A model generated the notes under the pieces. That model ran no database searches. It saw only the letters and a list, made by a program, of their open reading frames with translations, and had not been told where the DNA came from. This document shows positions 36,380 to 45,885 of a DNA stretch of 64,000 nucleotides, in pieces. The translations under genes were made by a program, and so were the position numbers. This stretch comes from JBHJHP01 sp042219825 (GTDB lineage: Bacteria; Bacteroidota; Bacteroidia; Bacteroidales; UBA5342), in NCBI RefSeq assembly GCF_042219825.1, contig NZ_JBHJHQ010000006.1:439183-503182 (forward strand). Reading direction: 5' to 3'. Position 1 is the stretch's first letter, and every line of letters begins with the position of its first letter.

Positions 36380-38140
36380 ATGATTGAAACTTTGGTTGAC
36401 AGCTTCAATATTTGGGGAACCGCGCAAACGCAAAAATCTAAAGGGAAAAAAGCCGGTATTGACAATTTAAGTTTGCATGGAATTAATCGATTGAGGGAAT
36501 TGATTTTGGAGTTGGCAGTTCGGGGAAAATTGGTGGAGCAAGATGCAGAAGATGAACCAGCGATTAAGTTGCTACAAAGAATTGAGAAACATAAGGAAAA
36601 GTTTATTGTAGAAAGAAGAATCAAAAAGCAAAAAAAAATAGCTGAAATTACAAGTGCGGAGAAGCCACATAATGTACCAAAAAATTGGACATGGTCAAGA
36701 TTACAAAATATATGCACTAAATTGACAGATGGTTCACATAATCCACCAAAAAACTCTGGAAAGGGATTCCCAATGTTGAGTAGTCAAAATGTAACTAATG
36801 GATATATTGACTTCTATAATCCAACTCGATTTGTTACATCCAAAGATTTTGAAATTGAAAATCAGAGAACCTTGATTGAACCTAATGATATACTACTGAC
36901 AATTGTTGCTTCGTTAGGCAGATCAGCTGTTGTTCCTGAAAATGCACCAAAATTTGTTTTACAAAGAAGTGTGGCTGTAATTAGTTCTCCGTTAAATTCT
37001 CGTTTTCTTTCAATGCAATTAATAGCCCCGAATTGTACAAGATACTATGATTTTCATGGAAAAGGGACTGCCCAAAAAGGTATATATCTTGGCAAACTTG
37101 GATTAATGCCCATAGCAATTCCACCTCTTGCTGAGCAACACCGCATTGTTGCCAAAGTAGATGAACTGATGGCACTTTGTGATAAGCTGGAACAACAGCA
37201 AATGAACCACATTGAAACGCACCTGCTTTTGGTAAAAGCACTTTTAAAAACCTTAACCGATGCCAAAGATGCCGAAGCATTAAACGCCGCTTGGCAACAC
37301 CTGGAACCACACTTTGATATTCTGTTCACCACCGAAGAAAGCATTGACCTGCTTAAACAAACGATTCTGCAACTGGCTGTGATGGGAAAACTGGTGCCAC
37401 AGGATAAAAACGATGAGCCGGCAAGTAAATTGCTAAAGAAAATTGAAGCCGAAAAGCTTAAACTGATTAAAGAAGGCAAACTTAAAAAGCAAAAGCCCTT
37501 GCCTGAAATTACAGAAGACGAAAAACCATTTGAATTGCCGGAGGGGTGGGAATGGATTAAATTTGGATTATTTAGTGAATTTATAAACGGTGACAGGGGA
37601 AAAAATTATCCGAACAAGAGTGAATATGTAAGTGAAGGAGTTGCGTGGATAAATACGGGACACATTGAGCCGACTGGAAAACTTACAACCAGAGACATGA
37701 ACTTTATCACACGTGAAAAATATGATTCGCTTCGCAGTGGTAAAATTGAGAGGGATGATTTAGTTTATTGTCTGAGAGGTGCAACATTTGGTAAAACTGC
37801 TTTTGTGGAGCCCTATGAGGAAGGTGCGATTGCCTCTTCATTGATGATTATCAGACCAGTGTTTAAGGAAATGAAACATTTTATCTTCCTATATCTGACC
37901 AGTCCTTTTGCAAAACAACAATTATTTAGATTTGATAATGGATCTGCTCAACCCAACCTTTCAGCTAATAGCGTTTTAAATTATTATTTCCCGTTGCCAC
38001 CACTTTCAGAACAGCATCGAATTGTTACCAAAGTCGATGAATTAATGGCTCTTTGTGACCAGCTAAAAGAGCGCATTGTGGCCTCGCAGGAAATAAAAGT
38101 AAAACTGGCTGATGCGGTGGTGGAGAGGGCGGTGAGGTAA
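36380..38140 (+). CDS. hsdS: Type I restriction-modification, S (specificity) subunit
   Basis: A 586-residue protein with two target-recognition domains (about 95-265 and 390-555). Each is followed by a near-identical conserved segment, PLAEQHRIVAKVDELMALCD and PLSEQHRIVTKVDELMALCD. Another pair, ILELAVRGKLVEQD and ILQLAVMGKLVPQD, precedes each half. This internal duplication is the normal HsdS layout; each half reads one part of the split recognition site, which cannot be deduced here. The first recognition domain is more AT-rich than the conserved parts, which suggests domain exchange. Confidence 0.95.
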   Translation: MIETLVDSFNIWGTAQTQKSKGKKAGIDNLSLHGINRLRELILELAVRGKLVEQDAEDEPAIKLLQRIEKHKEKFIVERRIKKQKKIAEITSAEKPHNVPKNWTWSRLQNICTKLTDGSHNPPKNSGKGFPMLSSQNVTNGYIDFYNPTRFVTSKDFEIENQRTLIEPNDILLTIVASLGRSAVVPENAPKFVLQRSVAVISSPLNSRFLSMQLIAPNCTRYYDFHGKGTAQKGIYLGKLGLMPIAIPPLAEQHRIVAKVDELMALCDKLEQQQMNHIETHLLLVKALLKTLTDAKDAEALNAAWQHLEPHFDILFTTEESIDLLKQTILQLAVMGKLVPQDKNDEPASKLLKKIEAEKLKLIKEGKLKKQKPLPEITEDEKPFELPEGWEWIKFGLFSEFINGDRGKNYPNKSEYVSEGVAWINTGHIEPTGKLTTRDMNFITREKYDSLRSGKIERDDLVYCLRGATFGKTAFVEPYEEGAIASSLMIIRPVFKEMKHFIFLYLTSPFAKQQLFRFDNGSAQPNLSANSVLNYYFPLPPLSEQHRIVTKVDELMALCDQLKERIVASQEIKVKLADAVVERAVR

Positions 38141-38282
38141 ATTTAATTTCTTTTATAAACTCGAAATTGTCAGAAACAACTTTTTCGTTTCCCCATTGAA
38201 TACTTACAAATATATAAGTGTTAGTTATTCTTTACAAGGTACATCAAAATACCGGAGATGCTTTCTCTTTCTACAAAATGAT

Positions 38283-40736
38283 TTAAACATTTTTTAAATT
38301 GTTTAGAAGATGAATACATCTTTTTCTTAATCCAACTCTATTGGTGCTGTTTTTTATTGCTAAGTTGATATCTTCTATTGCACAACTCAATTTTTTTTCA
38401 AGATTAAAATTTCTATTAAAAAATAAGTCGTTTTGTATTTCATAATAATCTAAAAAAGTCTCTGTGTGTATGTATTCAGGAAAATTCTGAAGTTTAATTC
38501 TCTTTTCACTATTATCAGTTATATCAAACAATTGTTTTAGTTCTTCCATAAACTGCCTTGAATATAAAAGAAATTCTTGCTGTTTTTTTCCTCTTAATCT
38601 AATCCTTCCACTTTGAGAATTTCTAATTTCAAATACTTCTTTATATTTTGCAACATAACAAAACGCTTGAAAATTTAAAACAGCAATAAAGGAAAACTTT
38701 AAATGTTCTAGGGTGTTATATCCTTTAATTTTTCTGAATTTTTCAATTGCATTATTGCCATAATCTAGTATCGATCCTTTACCCGTTTCACTAAAATACT
38801 CACTATATGAAATTTCATACCTGAGTAACTTTTCATATTCATATTTCCAACAATAACCTATTAAAGCAAGTGAAAAATCAAATCTAGGATCGTTAGGAAA
38901 AATGTTTTGTGCTTCTTTCGATAAATCATAAGCGAATACATATTTTCTACTCCTTCGAGCTGCCCAACATGCAATGGCATAAATATCAGCTAATTCTTGT
39001 TCAAGTTTGAATAAATTAAAATTTCCACTACTATTATCATCTGTTATTTCTGATTTCTTTGCATGAATACTTTGACTTTTTTCTTTTATTAAATCTTGAG
39101 AGTATTTATATGCTAAGAAATTGTTTGAATATCCCCTGCCTGAACTTTTATATTTCACTAGTGTTAAAATATATAAAATATAGGGAAGAAGATTAGACTT
39201 TGATAAGTCTTCAATATTACCTTTTAAATTAATAAATTTAGTTAATTCACTGCTGCTTCCAAAAGTTTCATTTTTGACTTTTAATAAAAGAGGTAATAAT
39301 ATATTTTTATAAAAATTATACTCAAATAGAGCTGGAAAAGCACTAAAAGTACTTTCAACTGGATCAGCTCCTCTGTCCAGTTCAACTTCAGAAATAGAAC
39401 TTTCTAATTTATTAAGAAATTCATCAAAGACATTCATTTCTAATAATGAATGTGTGACGAAATTCTTTATGTCTTTATATTCTTGAAATATAGAAATCGT
39501 TGAGAATTTTGAACTTATAACATCATTTACTTTATCCAGTAAATTATTAAAAATTAAAACTAAATTATTCTTTTCATTTTGGTTAGGTCTATAATGAAAT
39601 AATCGCTGTATTGCTTCAACTTTTATTTTATTCTTTTCATCTATTTTGTTGAGGTATTTCCTTTCTGCATAACGGATCGTCAAATTTTCAATTATCTCTC
39701 TATTTGCGAATTTACTTTCCTTCAACATATTAACTAACATAAAGTTTCTGTCAGATTCCTTTTTGTCGATAATGTGTTCATTAAATCCATGAATGCTTTC
39801 CTTGAAAGTTTTAAAGAATCTATCAAAGGATTCAATAGTATCAGGTTTATTCTCACTGGAAAAAGAATCCTTACCAAAAAGATTATAAATTAAGTAAGCA
39901 AAAATTTGTTTTTTACTTCTAATAAGAGAATAAGAATGAGGTAATTTATTGATATTAAATGAATTTTCATACCTGTTCTCGAATATTGTATTTCGAAGGG
40001 ATTTTACTTCCATAGTTGATGAAGAAAGAAAAAAGAATAACTCTTTTTCATTGTTTGAAATAGATGTTTTTGTTAAATGGTAAGTTTTTAAGACTGCATT
40101 AATATCATGGAATTTTGATTTTCTTTTTGATTGCAAAAAATCATATAATTTATTTATTAGCTTTAAATCTTTTTTATATTGTTCTAAATAGTTATTTATT
40201 TTTAAGTCCTTAATTTTACCCTCGAAATTGATATTGGGAGATGCCATAAGGTCATTAAAGGTTTTGATATCATTACCTATAGTTCCTTCTGATATTGATA
40301 ACAAAAATGAGTATGATTGAATAACAAGTTTAACAAACAAATCATTATTTTCAACATTTTTATCCAGGTTTTCGATATAATATTGCAACACGTCAATGTA
40401 TTTATCAATATTATCTTTAGTATATTGATTATTAAGTGTACTAAGTAGAAATGCACGGATATTTATTAGCTCATTGAAATAATCATTTAAAAAATAAACT
40501 TTAATGTTTTTTGCTAAAAACAAAAACTCTAATATAAATTGTTCATCAGCAATTACTCCAATGTCTTTATCAACATCATTTCGTAAAGGCCAACAAAAAT
40601 CAACAATTTCATCAGCATCAATAACATAATTGAAATTATATTCTTTACTTAATATATAATCTTTATGAATTTCTCTGATGTCATCATCATCTAAATCATT
40701 TAATAATGAGTTTGCAATATTTAAGTTATTTAACAT
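38283..40736 (-). CDS. Large helical protein, PIN-like N-terminus and TPR-like body (unknown)
   Basis: An 817-residue protein, last gene of a four-gene operon. The N-terminus (about 30-105) has a hydrophobic strand followed by acidic residues, NYVIDADEIVDFCWPL, and later YFLNDYFNELINI; this resembles the first strand and second acid of PIN-domain nucleases, but I could not confirm the full active site. The rest is almost all helical and Lys/Asn-rich. A region near residues 595-650 (ADIYAIACWAARRSRKYVFAYDLSKEAQNIFPNDPRFDF) reads like TPR units. No family was recognised. The gene is strongly AT-rich (one line counted at about 22% G+C), unlike the adjacent restriction genes, which indicates separate transfer. 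Confidence 0.6.
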   Translation of the reverse strand: MLNNLNIANSLLNDLDDDDIREIHKDYILSKEYNFNYVIDADEIVDFCWPLRNDVDKDIGVIADEQFILEFLFLAKNIKVYFLNDYFNELINIRAFLLSTLNNQYTKDNIDKYIDVLQYYIENLDKNVENNDLFVKLVIQSYSFLLSISEGTIGNDIKTFNDLMASPNINFEGKIKDLKINNYLEQYKKDLKLINKLYDFLQSKRKSKFHDINAVLKTYHLTKTSISNNEKELFFFLSSSTMEVKSLRNTIFENRYENSFNINKLPHSYSLIRSKKQIFAYLIYNLFGKDSFSSENKPDTIESFDRFFKTFKESIHGFNEHIIDKKESDRNFMLVNMLKESKFANREIIENLTIRYAERKYLNKIDEKNKIKVEAIQRLFHYRPNQNEKNNLVLIFNNLLDKVNDVISSKFSTISIFQEYKDIKNFVTHSLLEMNVFDEFLNKLESSISEVELDRGADPVESTFSAFPALFEYNFYKNILLPLLLKVKNETFGSSSELTKFINLKGNIEDLSKSNLLPYILYILTLVKYKSSGRGYSNNFLAYKYSQDLIKEKSQSIHAKKSEITDDNSSGNFNLFKLEQELADIYAIACWAARRSRKYVFAYDLSKEAQNIFPNDPRFDFSLALIGYCWKYEYEKLLRYEISYSEYFSETGKGSILDYGNNAIEKFRKIKGYNTLEHLKFSFIAVLNFQAFCYVAKYKEVFEIRNSQSGRIRLRGKKQQEFLLYSRQFMEELKQLFDITDNSEKRIKLQNFPEYIHTETFLDYYEIQNDLFFNRNFNLEKKLSCAIEDINLAIKNSTNRVGLRKRCIHLLNNLKNV

Positions 40737-40746
40737 TATATATTAT

Positions 40747-41346
40747 TTAGGGAATTAAGTAATCCATGACCTCATCAACCAATAATTCTTTGTTTTTTGA
40801 ACGATTAAGTTTTACATCTTCAAATTTTTCGTTAATAAGGCATTCAAAAAATACCTTATAGTAAAATGGTACCCATTCGTCGTCAACAACTTTATTTATT
40901 ATCTGTGGTAGTTTATCATTATCAATCAAATCAAGATATTTTTCAAGAATTTGATTATCATAGTTGAAAATTATAAACTGAAGGAATAATAATTCTTTAT
41001 CATATTTTATTACCTGCATTAAATCAAATTTACTTAGCAATTGCTCAACAATTTCATCTCTAAATCCACATAAAATCAATTTATTTATTCTTAATAAATA
41101 AAAACGTCCAGATATTCTTAGGTTGTCAAATTCGAGTTCAATTTCCAAATTAACGCGGATTATTGTTCGAGTAATTTCGTTCTCAAGCTCAACTAATAAT
41201 GAGTCATTATCATAGTTGTCATTGCTTCTCCTAAAGTCTAACCAATATAGCTTATCTTTAATTTTAAAAATAGGCCTCTCAAAAATCAATTTATCCTTTT
41301 TTAGACTATATGTATTTAGATATCCAACTAAATTAGCTTTTTCCAT
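40747..41346 (-). CDS. Unknown protein, third gene of the candidate defence operon
   Basis: The start is put at the ATG at 41346 (MEKANLVGYLNTYSLKK...), giving 199 residues; the longer reading would overlap the upstream gene by 40 bases. It is acidic and rich in Leu, Ile, Asn and Asp. The first half looks beta-rich (LIFERPIFKIKDKLYWLDFRR, ISGRFYLLRINKLILCGF), the second half helical. No family was recognised. It lies five bases after the stop of the upstream gene and ten bases before the start of the 817-residue gene, so it is surely co-expressed with both. Confidence 0.65.
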   Translation of the reverse strand: MEKANLVGYLNTYSLKKDKLIFERPIFKIKDKLYWLDFRRSNDNYDNDSLLVELENEITRTIIRVNLEIELEFDNLRISGRFYLLRINKLILCGFRDEIVEQLLSKFDLMQVIKYDKELLFLQFIIFNYDNQILEKYLDLIDNDKLPQIINKVVDDEWVPFYYKVFFECLINEKFEDVKLNRSKNKELLVDEVMDYLIP

Positions 41347-41351
41347 TTTTT

Positions 41352-42188
41352 TTATTCTATTAAACGATTTTTTAGAACTTTTTCTATCCATTCCATCCCT
41401 TCCTTTATTATCTCTTCTTTTGCTCGTCCATTCGGCGAATCTGGATAAAATCTTATATCCTTTTCATCCAAGTCAAAAAAATCCAGAACTACATTTAATG
41501 CATGTTCTGGAATAAAACATGCAACACATTTTAAACTTACAAGTCTTACCGGAATATTACTACTCCCTTCAATTATTCGATCTCGTCTATCTATTTTTTT
41601 ATAATCACTATATATTACTTTCTTTATATCTTCTGGATTTAAATCTTTTGTAATATTGTAATATTTTTGTGCTAACAGAAAGTATGTATTATTGATCTTT
41701 CCATTTGTATTTATTACAATTTTACCATTATAGTAATTTGAGTTATTTCCAAAAAAATATTTTATATGACCTTTAATAAAATCAATTGAATTAGTTCCAT
41801 TTTCTCTTTTTAAAACATAATTCTCTTTAATAATGTCTGAAGATAGATGCTGAAAAGTATTCAAAAAAGATTTTGTTCTCAATAAGTTCAGTGTTCCGCT
41901 ATCCATAAAGACCCAGTCAAACTCATTTAAGAAATCGTCATCTTTAACATCAAAAACAAAAATGGATGGGAAGATATCATCTTCATTAATATAAGCCGGT
42001 ACACCATAATAAAAGAAGATTCTTTTATCACCAAAGAATATGTCTTTTTTTAATCCGCACAGGGCTCTTTCTTCCATAATGGATAGAAAATTTATATAAT
42101 CTGTATTATGTGCAATTGGTAATTTTTTAAGGTCTTTAGCTTGGTCCCTCATATGTTTTGAAAAAGTACTCCAATATTTGTCAGACAT
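41352..42188 (-). CDS. Unknown protein, possible ADP-ribosyltransferase-like fold
   Basis: A 278-residue protein. Three segments stand in an order that recalls ADP-ribosyltransferase folds: an early His in PIAHNTDYINFLSIMEERAL, a Tyr in RIFFYYGVPAY, and a late Glu in RRDRIIEGSSNIPVRL followed by a hydrophobic strand ending in CFIPEHAL. This H-Y-E reading is my inference from pattern alone. The C-terminus (AKEEIIKEGMEWIEKVLKNR) is helical. It is the second gene of the operon, six bases after the SLATT-like gene. Confidence 0.6.
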   Translation of the reverse strand: MSDKYWSTFSKHMRDQAKDLKKLPIAHNTDYINFLSIMEERALCGLKKDIFFGDKRIFFYYGVPAYINEDDIFPSIFVFDVKDDDFLNEFDWVFMDSGTLNLLRTKSFLNTFQHLSSDIIKENYVLKRENGTNSIDFIKGHIKYFFGNNSNYYNGKIVINTNGKINNTYFLLAQKYYNITKDLNPEDIKKVIYSDYKKIDRRDRIIEGSSNIPVRLVSLKCVACFIPEHALNVVLDFFDLDEKDIRFYPDSPNGRAKEEIIKEGMEWIEKVLKNRLIE

Positions 42189-42194
42189 AAGTAT

Positions 42195-42647
42195 CTATTT
42201 TTTTAATCTTATTAATTTCCAATTTTTATTAGCACTATCAAGAATATCATCAACCATTTTATTAAAATTTTCCAATTCTGATAACTCTATATCTTCATCT
42301 TCTTTTCCTGTTAAATAAAATTCAAAATCACTTTTTATTTTCTTTAATTCATTAGTTACCATTGTATATTTTATCCATAATTCTTTGTAATTAAAAAAAC
42401 TATTATAAGTACCTAAAATAGCTATAATCGAGGAAATTATTAAAATAGTAATACGAGCATATTCTTCTCCACCTGTTATATTGATTCCAGCAAGGACTGT
42501 TATAAAAGCTCCAAGAACTGCAACACAAATGTTATACCTGATAGCTGCATTTCTATTACATAATCTTTTTTTTTCAAAGGTGTTTAGTTGTTCATTCAGT
42601 TTTGTATGAATAAATTCTTTTTTTGGCAATGTTTCTCTATTTTTCAT
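42195..42647 (-). CDS. SLATT-like two-transmembrane protein
   Basis: A 150-residue protein. A basic N-terminal helix (LNEQLNTFEKKRLCNRNAAIRYN) leads into two closely spaced membrane helices (ICVAVLGAFITVLAGINI and ITILIISSIIAILGTYNSFF). KELWIKYTMVTNELKKIKSDFEFY follows and then an acidic helix. This matches the SLATT (DUF4231-like) pattern: two TM helices, then a W/Y-rich E-L-K helix. SLATT proteins are predicted membrane-damaging effectors in nucleotide-signal and other conflict systems. It is the first gene of the operon. No cyclase or SLOG gene is nearby, which is unusual. Confidence 0.7.
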   Translation of the reverse strand: MKNRETLPKKEFIHTKLNEQLNTFEKKRLCNRNAAIRYNICVAVLGAFITVLAGINITGGEEYARITILIISSIIAILGTYNSFFNYKELWIKYTMVTNELKKIKSDFEFYLTGKEDEDIELSELENFNKMVDDILDSANKNWKLIRLKK

Positions 42648-42896
42648 TAAAGTTTAAATTATCTTCAGTTATTATGCCTATGACTTATTAAATGCATTAA
42701 TAAGATATTAAGTTTTATTTATGTCTTCTGCAGACTTCTCCACTTCAGTCATATATAAATTTTATATGTACTAATATCAGTATGCTTATTTCATAAAGCA
42801 TCCAAGTAAAATAAATCCTTAGAAAAGAGGTTTCCGAAATATTGAAGTGTTAAAACTAGTTAATTGAATTCATAAAAACAATAGCCTCAATACGTT

Positions 42897-42942
42897 ATAA
42901 CCTTATTTAGCATTGGATTAAATAAGGTTATTCATTTTTTTA
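42897..42942 (+). terminator. Strong hairpin at the integrase 3' end
   Basis: ATAACCTTATTTA pairs perfectly with TAAATAAGGTTAT across nine bases; a T tract follows on the plus strand. It lies between the integrase stop and the start of the four-gene operon. The T tract is on the strand opposite to both flanking genes, so its role is uncertain. Confidence 0.6.
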
Positions 42943-44241
42943 TGTGGTATGTGTAGGAATAACTAGTTGTGCTATTATCAGAGGAGTTGTAATTATGATC
43001 TTCTATTTTTTCTATGTCACTAAATTTTTCATGAAGCCCTTTTGTGCTTTCAGAAACCAGGTTTTCAGTCACCTTGGCATAAATTTGAGTTGTTTTTATG
43101 TTGGAATGACCTAACATTTTAAAACGACTTCCAGCGGTACGCCTTGTTCAAGGGTGATAGTAGTAGCAAATGTATGCCGTGCCAAATGAGTAGTCAGATT
43201 TTTTTTAATTTTTGCCCGGATTGCCAATTCCTTTAAATAGGAATTGTAGTTCTGGTTACTCGGGGTGGGGATAACAATACCTTCTGTTTTCCTTAATGGA
43301 TGGTCACTGTATTTTTCTATTAGTTTTAAAGGAAGTGGGAGCAGTGGCACCATAAAACTAATTTGGGTTTTAAGGCGGGAGTTCTTTATCCACAAGGTGT
43401 CACCTTGCCCTTTTACAATGTGTTCCATTCTGAGCTTCTTAAGGTCAACAAAGGCCAGACCGGTATAGATGCAAAACAGAAAGAGGTCCCGTACCTGGTC
43501 CAGACGTTTCTCTGTCAATTTCACAACGGTTATCTTGTTAATTTCATCCTGGTTTAGTGCTTCGCGAAGAACAGGTTTATAGGTCAGTTTAAACTTGTCA
43601 AATGGATTCTTTGAAATATGTCCTTCTGCAAAGGCTAATCTAATCACTTTCCCCATGTTTTTAATGTATTTCATGGCAGAGTTGTGGTTGCAATTCCGAA
43701 CCGTTTTAAGATACATGGCATATTCATTCAGAAAGCTAAAATCAATCTGATCAACGGGCAGATCGTCTTCGCCATAGTGATGTTGAATAAACTTTTGAAC
43801 ATGCATCACGGAGGTTTCATGGCGTTGCCATGTGCCGTACGCAATATCAATGCCGATAAGCTGTTTAAGGTCTGTGTTGTGCTTCAGGTAAAATTCAATG
43901 ATTAAAGGTACTTCATTTTCACCTTCCAGTATGATGCCATTAATACGGCGTTGGATGTTTTCAAGATTGATTTCATATCCTTCAAACATAAGATCCTTCC
44001 GAATCTTATTGATTCTAAACCGCATAGTGTCAATAAAATCGTTGGCAAGTTTGGCTTCCCGTGTTGTTCTGGTACAGCGTTGTGCTTTGGAGTCGAATAG
44101 TTTAGCTGTAATGTCGTAACCTAAACTGAACTCCTTTCTTTCGTGGTTGATCGTAATTCTCGCATAAATTCTATGCATGTTTTTCTCTTTACTACTTGCG
44201 CTTCTTGCTACAAATCTCAAATTAAATGTGTTCATTTTCAT
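42932..44241 (-). pseudogene. Tyrosine recombinase (phage/CTn-type integrase), frameshifted
   Basis: The minus strand from ATG 44241 encodes an N-terminal arm (ARITINHERKEFSLGYDI), a SAM-like core-binding domain and the catalytic domain with TGLAFVDLKKL and LTTHLARHTFAT. The frame then stops after GVPLEVVLKC. The other frame continues without a gap as MLGHSNIKTTQIYAKVT, containing the histidine motif and the catalytic tyrosine. One base is missing in the T run at 43117-43120 (A run in the gene). The first catalytic Arg is replaced (TGLA), as also reported for some Bacteroidota integrases. The gene lies about 250 bases from the tmRNA 3' end. As read, the enzyme would be inactive. Confidence 0.85.
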
Positions 44242-44333
44242 CACTTTTTGTTTAAAATGTTAATACCCAAATGTATAGCAAAGTGAAAAAAACATGAAAC
44301 GCAAAATACTGCAAAACAGTGCATTAGGTCCTG

Positions 44334-44375
44334 ATTCGGGAGTAGTTTCTGGGGAGATAAAAATCACTCCCGAAT
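44334..44375. repeat. Perfect 10-bp inverted repeat upstream of the integrase
   Basis: ATTCGGGAGT (44334-44343) and ACTCCCGAAT (44366-44375) lie between the integrase start and the tmRNA terminator. They could be a regulator site, an arm-type integrase site or a simple hairpin. Confidence 0.5.
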
Positions 44376-44424
44376 TTGCACCTTAAAAAATGCATTTTTA
44401 TGCATCAACCTGCTTTAAGGTAAA

Positions 44425-44463
44425 AAATAAAAATCCTGTAAATGAGGGATTTACAGGATTTTG
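44425..44463 (-). terminator. Terminator of the tmRNA gene
   Basis: AATCCTGTAAA pairs with TTTACAGGATT, and the minus strand then continues into TTTTTATTTTTT. It lies about 25 bases past the tmRNA 3' end. Confidence 0.88.
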
Positions 44464-44486
44464 CTTTGGCTTGCTTTTTCAAAAAG

Positions 44487-44879
44487 TGGAGCTGGAGGGA
44501 TTCGAACCCTCGTCCAAACAAGGAAGTCATGTGCTTTCTACATGCTTAGTCCCGACTTGGTTTTCGTGCAGCAGCTGGATCAGGACCACCGACTACTGCC
44601 TTATCTCCTGAATTTCAATTAACGGCCGGAGCTTCCGTTAACCTATCCCTGAATTTACTGCACCGTCTGATGGAACCGCCTCAGGGCAGGGGCTTTTCCG
44701 ACGATGTCTCGCTCCGGTATCTTATACCGGATAAGCTAACCTACTGTGATTCGGTTACGCGGCAAGAGCGTAATTGTTTTCGCCAATTATAAGTCTGAAC
44801 GTTGAGATTTGCGGGCCAGCGTACAAAGCCCGGCATGCTTACACAACACCTCATCTTGCTGTCAAAACCAGTCAGCCCC
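44487..44879 (-). ncRNA. ssrA: Transfer-messenger RNA (tmRNA)
   Basis: The minus strand begins GGGGCTGACTGGTTTTGACAG at 44879 and ends with a T-arm (GGTTCGAATCCCTCCAGCTCC) at 44487. The 5' and 3' ends form the acceptor stem GGGGCTG/CAGCTCC with a following A; CCA is not encoded and must be added. The tag frame at 44784-44755 reads GENNYALAA then TAA, as in Bacteroidota. The length is about 393 bases. It rescues stalled ribosomes by adding this degradation tag. Its 3' end faces the integrase, as expected at a common integration site. Confidence 0.97.
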
Positions 44880-45640
44880 GTGTTGTAATAATGAATACAA
44901 AAGTAGAAAAAAGAACCAAGAAGCAAGACACAAGATACAAGATTTAAGATATAAGACTTAAGATTTAGGACATAAGATATGTCAGTAACCCAGGTTTGAC
45001 AATTATAAATATGCTGGTGTCCATCTTTTAAATGAATCAATGAATTTGTATGAACTACCCCTCTTTATTTCGTCCCGATAGCTGTCGGTAGCAACGAAGA
45101 AAAAGAGAGGGGTCAGAATGATGAGAACGGGCTACTGCTATGAGCTGGGGTGAGTCATATTTAGAACCTAGACGTAAGATTTAAGACATAAGACGTAAGA
45201 CGTAAGATGTAAGATAAGTGTGCATAACCGAGGTTTGACAATTATAAATATGCTGGTGTCCATCTTTTAAATGAATCAATGAATTTGTATGAACTACCCC
45301 TCTTTATTTCGTCCCGATTGCTGTCGGTAGCAACGAAGAAAAAGAGAGGGGTCAGAATGATGAGAACGGGCTGCTGCTATGAGCTGGGGTGAGTCATATT
45401 TAGAACCAAGAGCCAAGACATAAGACACAAGACTTAAGATATAAGACAAAAGAAATTGTGAAATTGAAAGTAAGTTTCATTTAAATTTGCTGGTTACCCT
45501 CTTTTAAACGTATCAACCAACTCGTACGAACTACCCCTCTTTATTTCCTAGAGCAGCGAAGAAAAAGAGAGGGGTCAGAATGATGTAAGCGGGCTATTCG
45601 TCCAGACCGGGGTGAGTCATTTCAATAGAAGAACTTCACT

Positions 45641-45775
45641 TGCGGCCTTGATACGATTTCATTTCATCCAAAGATTTTAACCCCGGCCTTCATTTACATT
45701 TCTACTATAACCCAGGGTGGCACTCGCTTCGCTCACTTACCCTGGGCTATAGTAATATCACCCCTTCGGGGTGTT
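45641..45775 (-). repeat. Repeat family B copy (inverted)
   Basis: On the minus strand this has ACCCCGAAGGGGT, the hairpin CCCAGGGTAA...ACCCTGGG, then AAGGCCGGGG and CAAGGCCGCA, the same order as at 30768-30905. Confidence 0.7.
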
Positions 45776-45885
45776 AATGCCTTAGTTCAATGTTGTAAAT
45801 TCAAATTATTTATTAAGAGTTTCATATTATAGATATGCTCATGCAGTAAGTTTTTCATTATACCTTATGAATGCACTCCAAATTT

